A DNA stretch of 64,000 bases from Notospermus geniculatus (GCA_002633025.1 NMRB01000008.1:563739-627738), one strand, 5' to 3'; numbered from the stretch's first letter, positions 11,208 through 24,579 are shown. Program-made: numbers and translations. The notes: generated by a model not told the origin, from the letters alone.

Positions 11208-12260
11208 AAGCGTGCCCTTATATCAAACATCCTTTCGATAATAAAAGTTCAATCCCGTACCTGTAGCCTCTAAGGAAAGGCCTATGGTTAGATCGCAGGT
11301 TTCGGTTTGTCTTCAAGCTTTAAAGTGTTGACAGAGGGGGTAGCAGGCCTGCCAGATGTAGCCTACTGTGAAGACAGCAACAACTCTAAATAATACTACG
11401 ATAAACTCGAGGGTCAATGTTGCCGTTGTTGATTGGACGACACAGAATATATGGCTTTGACAGCAGTGCCAGGGCAGCAGTGCCATCTTTGGTAACATCT
11501 TTCATGTCCTTGACCTCATCGAACAAACGACTTGAGCCAAATATCAGAAATGACCTTGAAAAACAGGTCAAGGTCATCCAAGTCCGAACTCGGCGAGACT
11601 TTCATACTGAGTACTAGTATGTTTCACGTGCGCGGGGTTGAAAAGAGAAACACACTTACTGCAAATGTGAGCCTCAATTCTGAATCAGTTTCGTTTTAAA
11701 TCTATAGATGGCAATGTTGCAACGCAGAAATGCCTAGATGGATGGATATGTATCGCAGATTTCGTCTCAAACTATGCAGGCCTAAAAGCATCTATGGGGA
11801 CTGATGTCCTTGACTAATATGTAGACATTTAAGCGAACAGGGACTTATAATATCGTTTCAAGAAAGTACACATCATGAGAAGTGTCACGACCTCATTTGA
11901 ATGTCCTAGGTCAGTTTGTTTTTATGAGTAGAGGATGTTCGCCAGCTCATCGGAATTACCTCACTCCTTGACATGAAGAGTGAGTGTTTATTTTCAATAA
12001 GTGCCCTGAAAATTAAGTTTCGACAACAAAAACTGGTATTTTGTGTCTTTTTTGTAGTGAGCATGATACATATCGTGGATTGACCCAAAGAAATCTTTAA
12101 AAACGCCGACCAACTTGGACAAGCTTTCATGTTGCCCATGATCGAAAGGCCGCCAACTAATGCCCACCAGGGGGCAGAATTCTGTCCCACGTCCTTCATT
12201 CACCCAGACATGACGTCGATCGATAGGCCTAACCCTCTTAGAAAGTTCAAGTACATGTAG
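11208..12260. repeat. Tandem duplication, unit 2
   Basis: Second unit of the 1046-bp-period duplication. It diverges from unit 1 most between 12040 and 12170, where short indels occur, and the match stops after AAGTTCAAGTACATGTAGG near 12260. The second TCAAGGTCA inverted pair is at 11551-11576. It ends about 370 bp before the start codon at 12630, so the duplication lies in that gene's presumed upstream region. Confidence 0.95.
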
Positions 12261-12548
12261 GCCTTCAGATACAATATCATGGGACTGCATGCCAAATTTT
12301 GTTGGGCTTGTTCAACGTTAATAACGATGCCTGATTTTTGCTGAAAAGCCTTGTATTGGCCTATTTTTTCTGTCGTTCAGGGTGCAGACATGCAGACATG
12401 CCGACAAAGATAAATCGGGCCACGGAGCCCTGATACGTCAACGGTCGTTGCCGCCTGGTGTGATCTGATTCCATTCATGTGGATAACGCCGTGCACTCAT
12501 TGTGGGAACAGCCAGCAGCTCAGGAAGCGGCCGTTCGATATTTTAAAG

Positions 12549-12560
12549 CCATAAATATTC
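12549..12560 (+). promoter_or_regulatory. Possible TATA-like element for the gene at 12630
   Basis: The AT-rich run ATTTTAAAGCCATAAATATTC (12538-12560) is the only TATA-like sequence within 150 bp upstream of the ATG at 12630. A start site near 12580 would give a 5' UTR of about 50 bases. Position and sequence only; not a strong consensus. Confidence 0.35.
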
Positions 12561-12629
12561 GCAGAGGAATATTGCTCTTTCAGGGCGTGTTTTTCTCTTT
12601 GTCTCAACAAGGACATTCACTAATTCATC

Positions 12630-13373
12630 ATGGCTACTGAAGCCCGCAAGAAGGCCGTCTTAGCCAACAGTGTCAACGATTGTGAAGACGATCCTTCAAC
12701 ACCAAGGACTTACGTCGTGAAGACCAAACGCTCCAACCCGAAAACAGACAAACCCGAGTTGCACACCTCGACCTTCGGACCAGAAGACAACGGTAAGAAA
12801 ACGAAGTGCATCTTTGTTGGTGGCGATTACCAAGGCGAAGCTCCCTTGGAATCGTGGCTGAACTTCGTCCTCAACTTCGCCCTGGGCGTGGAATGGGGAG
12901 ATGACTATCGCTTCAAGTGGTTTCCCCCAGACGTCTATTTCAATGCCGTGCAGGTTTTTACTCTCAACTACGAAGAGGGCCAAAAGATTCCTTACAACCT
13001 GAAGATTGTGTACGCGCCTAAGTACAAGTCCAACTGGCTGGGTCAAATCGATGAATTCATCACTGATCCAGAAGAATATTACTACTACTGTAACGCCAAG
13101 AAGATAAAGGAGCCAAAACAGCTAGAAATGTTCTGCAGTGATGTGTTCGTCGTCGACCAGAAGTGGAGCCTCCTTCTCAGCGGTACAGCCGGATCAAAAG
13201 GTTCGGAGGATCACATTGAAAAAAACAAAGGTGACAAGACGAAGGCGTTTACCGGGGAAAAAATCTTCTTTCCCAATCCGGATATCGTGTTTCTTGATCA
13301 CAAAGAAGACAATGGAGAAAACGATTATAATGGTTGCATAAAAGCTTTTGAGACCATGCTGCTGAAGGAGTGA
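12630..13373 (+). CDS. Unrecognised 247-residue intracellular-type protein
   Basis: I do not recognise this family. A single uninterrupted frame of 247 codons with ATG in good context (TTCATCATGG) and a stop at 13371-13373. There is no signal peptide or membrane segment, and the composition is highly charged with many Lys, Asp and Glu. Residues 1-55 look disordered (basic, Thr/Ser/Pro-rich). From about residue 60 the sequence looks folded, alternating hydrophobic and aromatic residues (WLNFVLNFALGVEWGDDYRF, FNAVQVFTLNYEEG, a YYYY run near 151-154, SDVFVVDQKWSLLLSG). The C-terminal 50 residues are again charged. Codon use is smooth and the length far exceeds chance, so it is probably a real intronless gene, perhaps lineage-restricted. 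The region upstream is a recent 1.05-kb tandem duplication. Confidence 0.7.
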   Translation: MATEARKKAVLANSVNDCEDDPSTPRTYVVKTKRSNPKTDKPELHTSTFGPEDNGKKTKCIFVGGDYQGEAPLESWLNFVLNFALGVEWGDDYRFKWFPPDVYFNAVQVFTLNYEEGQKIPYNLKIVYAPKYKSNWLGQIDEFITDPEEYYYYCNAKKIKEPKQLEMFCSDVFVVDQKWSLLLSGTAGSKGSEDHIEKNKGDKTKAFTGEKIFFPNPDIVFLDHKEDNGENDYNGCIKAFETMLLKE

Positions 13374-16300
13374 GAACCGAATTGATGATAGTCTGTAACT
13401 TGGTGGACAACCGCTTGGGCATTCTATGGTGTAGGAAGACTTGCTTTGCTAATAGACATTTATTTCAAATTGATTAATTCAGTATGGGAGAACAAATATG
13501 CTTTTACTAAAAATCGACAACAAAACGTGAAACGAATGCTTTGGATTATCGAAACGTTGACAAAAACTAGCTTAACCACAGTGAACTGCAGACAGATTTA
13601 GTTGGCTATACCATTTACGAACCTTTCCAATGGAACATCTTTCGCTGATTTATCACCGTATGGCCCTGCCTTCATGGTGCCTGAACTTGAACCATTTGTG
13701 AACCCTTCAATGGAATTTTTTCGTTGACTTTTTAACCTTACCGCTGTGCTTGCAAAATGCCCCAATTGAACCACTCACACAAAAACTTGAAACATTAGGG
13801 ACATGCTGATGTTCACGAACCATACAAGTCACAAAACTCAGGATGGAGAGTACACCTTTTGATGTGCAAAACCTGTGTAGATTTTTGTTCTAGACGCTGC
13901 TTGATAACTCGTAGGCCTGTTGCTATACTTGCTGGATATCACCAGACCTGAAAGTGTTAAGAACACTGGCGAATACAGCTCGACTCCTGACGCACCGTTT
14001 CCAAGGTCTGGCTGTAATAAAATCATTAGCCAGTGATATTTGCATACTGTAGGCTGGAGTTGGTTTGAGACGCCATCATCCATTATCCTTCCCAGACGAG
14101 ATTCAGGCGGCATCTCAATAGCGTAGCAACAGAGCATGACGGTTCAAGTCGAACTGGTTGAAAGAGACTGTTACATGTATATTTTACAGTTCATTTACCT
14201 CTCTCTGAACTTTCACTGGGCGAACAGCAATGTATGATGGCACGCGCTATATACAACAGGCATACATGTACATACAACGTGTAAAAAGTATAATCAATGA
14301 TACCCGCGAAGGCCTAATCAAGAATGTACGCGGTGTCAGTCGAGTGTTTTGTTATGTATACGTGCAGAAAAAGTCAGGGTCCTTGAACCGTGTATGACAC
14401 TGAAATAAGCCATTCAGCACTTTTGAATGACCTATTTTCATGAACGGGTTCAAACTTATAATTTACATATGTATTAATCAAGACGACCGGGATGAATAGG
14501 CCTACAAAATTTCACTTGCTATAGCTGTACGCTTATTGGGAAATAAATCTTTTTTCACGGAAGTTTTTAAAAAGCCTTCGGCCCGGATTCCAGATATCGT
14601 CTGAACACAGTGCACGCTGTTGACTCTCATTGACGAGATTGTTTAAGAATAAATTTTGGAAACAAACCGTTGAAGTATATTGCTTGTTGTATAGATATAC
14701 ATGTATAGATATATCATCCGTGAAATAAAACGCTGTCATATAAGTCTGGTCGCTGAATGTCTTCATTTATATCATATCGCTTTGTCCTCTTTTCTTGGAG
14801 AAAGACGCAGGAGAGAGGTTGGATATCATCCCCCGACACCCGGTACAAACGTCGAACCCGGCGGGGAAAGCAGTTTTAGCCTGTACGTAAACTCGCATGT
14901 AAAGGAAAGGTATCGCATTGATGTTCAGAAGAGCGAATCATTTCTTCGCACCGGAAACGAAATCAACGAGCGCATATTTTTTCTTGCTCTACCATGCCAG
15001 CCAAGGCCATCCTGAGAATATCAGTTGCCTTAGGCCGTTGCAAGAACTTATGTATGTATTAGGTCAGAAACTTTTGAGTAATAAGGGCAATGGTCCAGGG
15101 AGATGTTGCGATAACGGTAGGCATATGCATGTAGGCTATGGCAGACTCTGAAAAGAAGTGAGTTCATGGTATTCATTATCAACAAATATTAATTCCCTCA
15201 GCTGTTTCGGGTGAAATTCATGCAGAGTACAGTACAATCAAAAATTCATATTAATGGTATAATATAACACTGCCCTGTCTGTGCGCTATTTATTGTTGCT
15301 ACAAGGCGACATATGGATTCACTAAAGAGAGTATTTCGTGAGATGGTGGAAATAATAGCGAGTTTTCGCAAATCCCCCGAAACGCCAACGCGAACGTCTA
15401 TCATTTTGTTCCGTGCCTTCTTCGCGGCATCGAACAATGGGGTTGGCGTTCGCGTTGGCGTTTCGGGGGCTTAGCGAAAACTCTCTAATCAGTATATACT
15501 GCAATGTAGCTGATATTCTACACAGATACTTAGTTCACCCAAATACAAAATTCCAAGAGAAATAGAGCTCTTCAACTGCAAATCAATGAAGATGTATGTA
15601 CATGTACATGTACATAGCTTCCGCAAACACTTTGAAAAATCAAAGTGACTACCTGCAAAATACGTCATACGATATTTAGTTTTTTCTTCTGCAATCTGCA
15701 TTTCATAGAGGAAGTGAAATATACAATCAACTACAACAGCTGAATTTACTCAAGGTACGTGTCAAATATTCAGAAGGGCTGGCGCAAGTGATCTGGCGTG
15801 TGAATATAAGCCAGACAGGCGCTATTCGAGTAAAGAACAAAATGTTCAACCACTTCACGTAACTCTGCACGACAAAGTCAGCCTGGGTGGGTGGGTGGAT
15901 CTGATTACATGTAAATCAAATGAATATTTGATTAATTTAAATGAATATTTGATTAATTATCACTGAATATCATGAAAGATATGATATCGTGCACGGAGCA
16001 AGAACTTGTTTTGTTCGAAAAGGTATAATCACATCAATATTCGACCCGTCAATATATTCATGAGGCTCGTTATCGCCCGTATCTGTGTAGACGGCAGAAT
16101 ATGGAAATGGCCTCGCTATCAAATGGGAAAATTTTCCAGCTGCCATTTTTGGGTGAATTATGGCACAAGAAAACTGGGATAAATGCTGTTTTTGATAATT
16201 ATCCGTACATAGTCGGACTTGAGTTCGACCCCTTGGCGCCTACACTGGGCCTTGAACAACATCGACGGCAAAGCGACAACATGCAGTTCTGCACCAACAT

Positions 16301-16577
16301 TTTTAGAAGAAATGTAACTTGGAATTTTCTGTAGTAGAAAATCCTGGCGAAGATCCGTACGTACAAACTGACCATTTTTTCAGCAGTCACCGTGACTCAC
16401 CACGCCCCTTTCTTCAATGACTAGGCCTAGAGGGTGAAGAATGGCAGAGGGAACACTGCAACGGGGCAGGGAAGTCTAGGCCTTTCAACTCACGTTGGAT
16501 TGGGTATCATATTGCGTTAATTCCAAGAGATACAATATGCACCAATAAGAGCTTTTGCCGCGCACTTTTTCAATAAT
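13374..16577. other. Intergenic region, no recognised gene
   Basis: No supportable exon or conserved protein. An AATAAA at about 14017 is a possible polyadenylation signal for the gene at 12630, though distant. Contains the hairpin MITE at 15358-15485 and a short 20-bp tandem repeat near 15918-15957 (AATGAATATTTGATTAATTT twice). Confidence 0.5.
15358..15485. mobile_element. Hairpin MITE, GGGAGTTTTCGC family (copy 1)
   Basis: Near-perfect inverted arms of about 40 bp, AGTTTTCGCAAATCCCCCGA and its complement ending GCGAAAACTCTC, flanked by TA. Two other copies lie at 33284-33410 and 57752-57872. All three share CCCCCGAAACGCCAACGCGA and, in the spacer, a GGCATCGAACAATGGG-like word. About 128 bp, non-coding. 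Confidence 0.9.
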
Positions 16578-16979
16578 TGAGGCTCTATTTTACAAATGAT
16601 TACCCATGCCTATGCCGTTATAGTTTGGTGCAAGTGATGTTGAAATGGAAGTTGTGAAAATGTCACAAACAATTCACAGTACCATTATCGGTCGAAACCT
16701 ATCGAACAGATGTTGCCAGCACAAACATATGAAATTCATAGCCCCAGGGTAATTGAAAATGCACATAGAAAATGCGGCGCACCACCAGTGCAGACTTAAT
16801 TGCTTAATGAGTCGCCTAAAAATTTTATCAATATCATACTTAAATACAGGTGCATGTATATGAGGACACCGAACTTTACGTCCTCAATCGAAAAACTGCT
16901 GTATTTTTTGCGAACAGGAACACAGTACCAACCTTGAGAGGCAACAAGTCATAGTTTGTCGCATGTTTGCTCGACAGGC

Positions 16980-17073
16980 AGGTGTGATGAAATCTAATGT
17001 CCCCACCCGTCTGATGTCCCCCTGCATTGTTGGGGGACATCACATATCGGGGGACATTAGATTCTACTACACC
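16980..17073. mobile_element. Hairpin MITE, AATCTAATGTCCCC family (left copy)
   Basis: Inverted arms GGTGTGATGAAATCTAATGT and its complement ending ACATTAGATTCTACTACACC, with inner arms CTGATGTCCCCC and GGGGGACATCA. The allelic partner is at 21669-21762 and a longer relative at 25941-26108. Non-coding; it creates spurious short open frames on both strands. Confidence 0.85.
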
Positions 17074-17189
17074 GGTTAGAAATGACACAAACGGGAAAAG
17101 GCCATTCAGCTATGTCAGCCTCACTGCCGCAGGTTTCGCCAAATCTTTGGGTCACTACCGAATGCATCCTTTTTGTCTTGCGTTCTATA

Positions 17190-17275
17190 GCATCCTCCCA
17201 CAGCAGGGCTTTGCTCTTGTTCCTCTTGTGTGGATGAAGAGGAGCGAGGTAAAAACGCCTGCTGTGGGAGAATGG
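17190..17275. repeat. Imperfect inverted repeat (TCCCACAGCAGGG arms)
   Basis: TCCCACAGCAGGG near 17197 pairs with CCTGCTGTGGGA near 17258. The same structure is in the right copy near 21886-21962. It may be a decayed hairpin transposon; no target duplication identified. Confidence 0.55.
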
Positions 17276-19075
17276 TTCTATAGCGCCGTCAAAAAGACGG
17301 CCAAGGAGCGCTGTACATGTACAGTAGGGTATGAATATCAAAGCCAATTGGGCCAAGATGGGGAATGCTCATCAGACAGTTATATGAGGCTAATTACATA
17401 ATGTAGGCCGTGCACATCAGTCCATAGGACTAACGATGAAAACAAGCGTCTGGCGTGATTTGTTCAACCAGAAAAGAACAAAATTCTTGTCATCTTGTGT
17501 GTGCAATTGTAAAATATGTTAAAAGGTTTATTTTCTATATATTTTTTGTATTCTTGTTACATTACTTGTAATTAGAACCCTCTATGTACAAAAAAAAAAG
17601 TACTATGTAACATAGTTAGAGAGTAATAAACAACCTGTCACTTGTAACTTGTAACTTCAGGCCTACATATCATGGGAATTCTATCCGAATGGATGAACGA
17701 TTGAGTTTATATCACACATAGTTCCCTGTTCAGCTAGTCATATGCCACTTGCCAGTCCGACAACAGCTTGATGAATATTATCCTGCATGCATTTAATACA
17801 TGTATCTCAAATACAATAATCGTTATTCAGCCGGGCTAGACGCGGTTTCTTCACAATGGGGCAACTAGGTCAGCCCTGACATGCCTGGGTGAGATACATG
17901 ACGTGCAACCAAATGGCTAGTCAATGAAATTATAAAGGATAGAAAATTATTATTCTAATTTGCCCGACGCTGAGATCGATACAGCTTTATCATTCTGCCG
18001 GCTGTCATAAAATGGCGAAGGATCGATGTACACTACGAGGTTAGTCATCCACGTACATGTAGCCTACTGTACATATCACATGAGCAAAGATCGTTTATTT
18101 CTAAACAACGCCATGCATGGACCAAAGGCACCTTCATCAAAGATACGGCATCCTTGACAACGAGAACACATGCAGCACGGTGACAGGGCGTTTCCCTGGA
18201 TTTAATGGAAGGTGTATGTGTTGCCATGGTGACCAACCTCAGTCCGTTCACGTTATATGTCGGGTGATAATCTGAAAACATTCAGGCGTTTGTTCTTTAC
18301 TTAATGGGCTGTGTACAAGTACAACTGGAACAAATCTAGAAAACATGTGCTGCCAAAGAAAGTAACTCTCATGCTCTTAAAATGGGTGCAACTGTTTACG
18401 AAACCGACCACCTACATGTAGGCTAGTTAATACCAGGCACAGATTTGCCACGACTCTATCATGACACCCCTCCCGATCGTTATGGATCATGTCCGCTGCA
18501 CGTTAAGATGAATGCTACATTGTACAATAATGTCGTGACATCCATAGGATTACTTGCTATCACCAGAAATATGCCATAGCACATGGACTTGGCTTGAAGG
18601 TTGCGTCAGCTGGTCACTGCACAATTTCGCACGAACGCAGGCATCGTGAAAACCATTTGGCTCTGCGAGTGGTGGACGGCATCCAAGGGCATCACTCGCT
18701 CGATGGCGCCAGTGGTCAGAGCAAAGTTTATCTTAATTCGTTCTGAGGCATGATGGAACATCACCATGCATGCCATGCACAACATCCAACCAAATTCGAC
18801 CTCATTAAAATTTGTCTGCACAGGGGGTATATAAGGCCTTTAATTCCCCTTTAACTGCCACGAGCGCCACCCAACGTCTCATTAAAGAACGACTCGTCTG
18901 TGTATGGCGTACCATTCAAAATTATCGCTACGTTTGAAAAATGTGAACGTCTCTGATAAGGCACGTCTCCAAATTTTGTTAATGACTCCAGCGCCACCCA
19001 ACGTATCCTTTGTGAACGACTCCAAGTCACAGCTAAACGTCTCTGTTTTGTTGGAGAACATCTTTGTTTTGTTAA

Positions 19076-19726
19076 CCCTTACGGTACTGACTATCTGTGA
19101 AAAGTGTACATTTCGTAACATGAATTTCTGATGTCTCTACAAAAATGCGCCTAGCTCACACAATTCGCAACCAAGACTGGTGAGAAGGCACTCATTCTGG
19201 AGGCAACTAAATGCGCCACGACCTCATGCAGGTTTGCTTCTTCCAACATGTTTGTGAGAGAAGCAATTCATAGCCGAATATGCAACTTGTCAGGAAAGAG
19301 TCGCGTTCGGCCTACGTTTTCGTCAGGTTTCCAATCTTTAAACGTCTATATCCCGATAACCGCTGCTCCTACGCGTCTGTCGCTAGGTCAGAATGAAGCT
19401 ACTTTTTTCTCCTCTTTCTTTTGGCGCCAGTCGCGTCGTCGTAGCTGCTTCCGTTCCGGAGATATGGCCATTTTGTCACAACATGTCAGATTTGCACTTT
19501 GGAGTCTGCTAGTCTAGTCCCCGGGAGAAGCTTTAAAACGCAATTTTAGCCAGGTTTCTTCAAACGGAGCAAAATCGCGCATTGAGGGGGGGGGGTGTCT
19601 CGCATTAAAAAATCAGCAAAGAGAACGCGGATCGGTCCACTGGTTACGATTCTATGCCAGATTGAATGCGCAAGGGTGTGTGCTACAGGCCAATCTCGCC
19701 AAACGGCGAGATCCGTCCTGAAAGGG
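19076..19726. mobile_element. piggyBac-like non-autonomous element with TTAA duplication
   Basis: A 651-bp insertion present only in the left copy of the duplicated block. It is bounded by TTAA on both sides (19072-19075 and 19727-19730), and the right copy has the uninterrupted empty site TTTTGTTAAAGAAC at about 24027-24040. The ends are imperfect inverted repeats, CCCTTACGGTACTGA at the left and TCCGTCCTGAAAGGG at the right. TTAA targets and CCC-type termini are the hallmark of the piggyBac superfamily. No transposase is encoded, so it would have moved in trans. Confidence 0.88.
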
Positions 19727-20302
19727 TTAAAGAACATTCTCTGTTTTCAAAAACCGCGTCTCTGATTTTGTAACCTAAGAACATTCTCTGTTTTCAAAAA
19801 CCACGTCACGTCTCTGATTTTGTAACCTACGTCTCTGTTTTGTCAACGTCAAATTTTTTACGGATATAACCGCCCAAACACTGCTATGAGAGTACCTTCT
19901 TATTAGAACGGATGGAACTGTTTACGAAACCGGCTATCTCATAGCTTAATTCTTCCAAGCCCATAGTTACCAGGCACAGATTTGCCACGACAAAGCAACT
20001 GTTATCAATGGAAATAAAAAGAAAAACTGTGCCTCGCTGCTATATTAGGAAATATTGAATTTAATCGCTGTCTATTTACTTTTGACTAATGGTGTACCTA
20101 CATTTAATTAAATAAGGTTGTAATGAACAACGTAAAAATACATATTTTCATTTTCATTATACATGTTTTAAAACGGACTTCTGTCAGTGCCACGTCATCA
20201 TGCCAGGTCTATGGCTTCCGCTTCCTACATGTAGATCTCCGCTCGGGGTACTCCTGGGTCAAAGTATTTAATTCCTCGTATTGGCGGATATTTCAGAGTT
20301 GA

Positions 20303-21176
<874 letters not shown>

Positions 21177-21246
21177 CTGCAGCGGAAAAAGACGTTTCTT
21201 CACAGAAAAACGCTAGGGAAAGTGTTGCTTTATGTCTAGAACCATT

Positions 21247-21247
21247 T
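21247..21247. other. Single ambiguous base (N) at the duplication junction
   Basis: The only N in the window. It falls exactly between the end of the left copy and the start of the right copy of the duplicated block, which is what a minimal gap placed between two overlapping contigs would look like. Confidence 0.97.
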
Positions 21248-21668
21248 NGCTCTATTTTACAAATGATTACCCATGCCTATGCCGTTATAGTTTGGTGCAA
21301 GTGATGTTGAAATGGAAGTTGTGAAAATGTCACAAACAATTCACAGTACCATTATCGGTCGAAACCTATCGAACAGATGTTGCCAGCACAAACATATGAA
21401 ATTCATAGCCCCAGGGTAATTGAAAATGCACATAGAAAATGCGGCGCACCACCAGTGCAGACTTAATTGCTTAATGAGTCGCCTAAAAATTTTATCAATA
21501 TCATACTTAAATACAGGTGCATGTATATGAGGACACCGAACTTTACGTCCTCAATCGAAAAACTGCTGTATTTTTGGCGAACAGGAACACAGTACCAACC
21601 TTGAGAGGCAACAAGTCATAGTTTATCTGCAGTTACATCAAGATTGTCGCATGTTTGCTCGACAGGCA

Positions 21669-21762
21669 GGTGTGATGAAATCTAATGTCCCCACCCGTCT
21701 GATGTCCCCCTGCATTGTTGGGGGACATCACATATCGGGGGACATTAGATTCTACTACACCG
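21669..21762. mobile_element. Hairpin MITE, AATCTAATGTCCCC family (right copy)
   Basis: Same element and insertion point as 16980-17073, so it was inserted before the two copies of the block diverged. Arms AATCTAATGTCCCC and GGGGGACATTAGATT. Confidence 0.85.
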
Positions 21763-22120
21763 GTTAGAAATGACACAAACGGGAAGGCCATTCAGCTATG
21801 TCAGCCTCACTGCCGCAGGTTTCGCCAAATCTTTGGGTCACTACCGAATGCATCCTTTTTGTCTTGCGTTCTATATAACATCCTCCCACAGCAGGGCTTT
21901 GCTCTCGTTACTCTTGTGTGGATGAAGAGGAGCGAGGTAAAAACCCCTGCTGTGGGAGAATGGTTCTATAGCGCCGTCAGAAAGACGGCCAAGGAGCGTT
22001 CTGTACAATGGGGACATGAATACCAAAGCCAATTTGGCCAAGACGATGTGGAATGCTCATCAGACAGTGATATGAGGCTAATTACATACATGTAATGTAG
22101 GCCGTGCACATCAGTCCATA

Positions 22121-22368
22121 AAGGGCTCCGCACACTAGCGATTTTTTCGAGCGATTTTGTAGGCGACCGGCCTTGCGACCACAGAAGCGACTGAACATTT
22201 TTCGTTTTTTTTTAGTTTTTGTTGACTTGTTAGCGACAAATGCTTCTTTGGAAGATCAGTGATGTCGTGGATGACATCACTGATCGACCGCAAAGGTAAT
22301 TACGGCAGGCGACGTAGTAGTCGCATCGGTAGTCGCCCCCATTTTAGTCGCCAGTGTGCGGAGCCCTT
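22121..22368. mobile_element. TA-flanked MITE, AAGGGCTCCGCACAC termini (copy 1)
   Basis: 248 bp with inverted ends AAGGGCTCCGCACACTAGCG and GTGTGCGGAGCCCTT, flanked by TA (22119-22120, 22369-22370). The left block copy has no insert at the matching site (TCCATAGGACTAACG near 17421), so this is a recent, polymorphic insertion. A second copy in opposite orientation is at 51546-51792 in an intron of the guanylyl cyclase gene. Arms contain the repeating words GCGAC and GTCGC. Non-coding. Confidence 0.93.
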
Positions 22369-24579
22369 TAGACTAACGATGAAAACAAGCGTCTGGCGTG
22401 ATTTGTTCAACCAGAAAAGAACAAAATTCTTGTCATCTTGTGTGTGCAATTGTAAAATACGTTAAAAGGTTTATTTTCTGTATTTTTTGTATTCTTGTTA
22501 CATTACTTGTAATTAGAACCCTGTATGTACAAAAAAACATGTACTATGTAACATAGTTAGAGAGTAATAAACAACCTGTCACTTGTAACTTGTAACTTCA
22601 GGCCTACATATCATGGGAATTCTATCCGAATGGATGAACGATTGAGTTTATATCACACATAGTTCCCTGTTCAGCTAAATGCCACTTGCCAGTCCGACAA
22701 CAGCTTGATGAATATTATCCTGCATGCATTTAATACATGTATCTCAAATACAATAATCGTTATTCAGCCGGGCTAGACGCGGTTTCTTCACAATGGGGCA
22801 ACTAGGTCAGCCCTGACATGCCTGGATGAGATACATGACGTGCAACCAAATGGCTAGTCAATGAAATTATAAAGGATAGAAAATTATTATTCTAATTTGC
22901 CCGACGCTGAGATCGATACAGCAGAGCTTTATCATTCTGCCGGCTGTCATAAAATGGCGAAGGATCGATGTACACTACGAGGTTAGTCTTCCACGTACAT
23001 GTAGCCTACTGTACATATCACATGAGCAGAGATCGTTTATTTCTACAACGCCATGCATGGACCAAAGACACCTTCATCAAAGATACGGCATCCTTGACAA
23101 CGAGAACACATGCAGCACGGTGACAGGGCGTTTCCCTGGATTTAATGGAAGGTGTATGTGTTGCCATGGTGACCAACCTCAGTCCGTTCACGTTATATGT
23201 CGGGTGATAATCTGAAAACACTCAGGCGTTTGTTCTTTACTTAATGGGCGGTGTACAAGTCGCTTAAATTTAGAAGTGGACATCATGCTGTAGCTGCTGG
23301 AGAAAACTGGAACAAATCTAGAAAACATGTGCTGCTAAAGAAAGTAACTCTCATGCTCTTAAAATGGGTGCAACTGTTTACGAAACCCACCACCTAGTTA
23401 ATACCAGGCACAGATTTGCCACGACTCTATCATGACACCCCTCGAGTCCCGATCGTTATGGATCATGTCCGCTGCACGTTAAGATGAATGCTACAATAAT
23501 GTCGTGACATAGGATTACTTGCTATCACCAGAAATATGCCATAGCACATGGACTTGGCTTGAAGGTTGCGTCAGCTGGTCACTGCACAATTTCGCACGAA
23601 CGCAGGCATCGTGAAAACTATTTGGCTCTGCCATGTCTGCGAGTGGTGGACGGCATCCAAGGGCATCACTCGCTCGATGGCGCCAGTGGTCAGAGCAAAG
23701 TTTATCTTAATTCGTTCTGAGGCATGATGGGACATCACCATGCACATCCAACCAAATTCGACCTCATTAAAATTTGTCTGCACAGGGGGTATATAAGGCC
23801 TTTAATTCCCCTTTAACTGCCACGAGCGCCACCCAACGTCTCATTAAAGAACGACTCGTCTGTGTATGGCGCCATTCAAAATTATCGCTACGTTTGAAAA
23901 ACGTGAACGTCTCTGATAAGGCACGTCTCCAAATTTTGTTAATGACTCCAGCGCCACCCAACGTATCCTTTGTGAACGACTCCAAATCACAGCTAAACGT
24001 CTCTGTTTTGTTGGAGAACATCTTTGTTTTGTTAAAGAACATTCTCTGTTTTCAAAAACCACGTCTCTGATTTTGTAACCTAAGAACATTCTCTGTTTTC
24101 AAAAACCACGTCTCTGATTTTGTAACCTACGTCTCTGTTTTGGCAACGTCTACTTTTTGCGGATATAACCGCCCAAACACTGCTATGAGAGTACCTTCTT
24201 ATTAGAACGGATGGAACTTTTTACGAAACCGGCTATCTCATAACTTAATTCCTCCAAGCTCATAGTTACCAGGCATAGATTTGCCACGACAAAGCAATTG
24301 TTATCAATGGAAATAAAAAGAAAAACTGTGCCTCGCTGCTACATGCATATTAGGAAATATTGAATTTAATCGCTGTCTATTTACTTTTGACTAATGGTGT
24401 ACCTACATTTAATTAAATAAGGTTGAAGCTCGTAATGAAACAAGTAAAAATACATATTTTCATTTTCATTATACATGTTTTAAAACGGACTTCTGTCAGT
24501 GCCACGTCATCATGCCAGGTCTACGGCTTCCGCTTCCTACATGTAGATCTCCGCTCGGGGTACTCCTGGGTCAAAGTAT

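Noticed and set aside
10335-11577. Pair of identical 63-residue frames
   Set aside because: They recur only because the 1046-bp unit is duplicated; nothing protein-like in composition.
12696-13046. 116-residue minus-strand frame
   Set aside because: Antisense shadow of the 247-residue plus-strand gene.
17027-17401. 124-residue frame repeated at 21715-22095
   Set aside because: Starts inside a hairpin MITE, the two copies differ by frameshifting indels, and there is no domain pattern.
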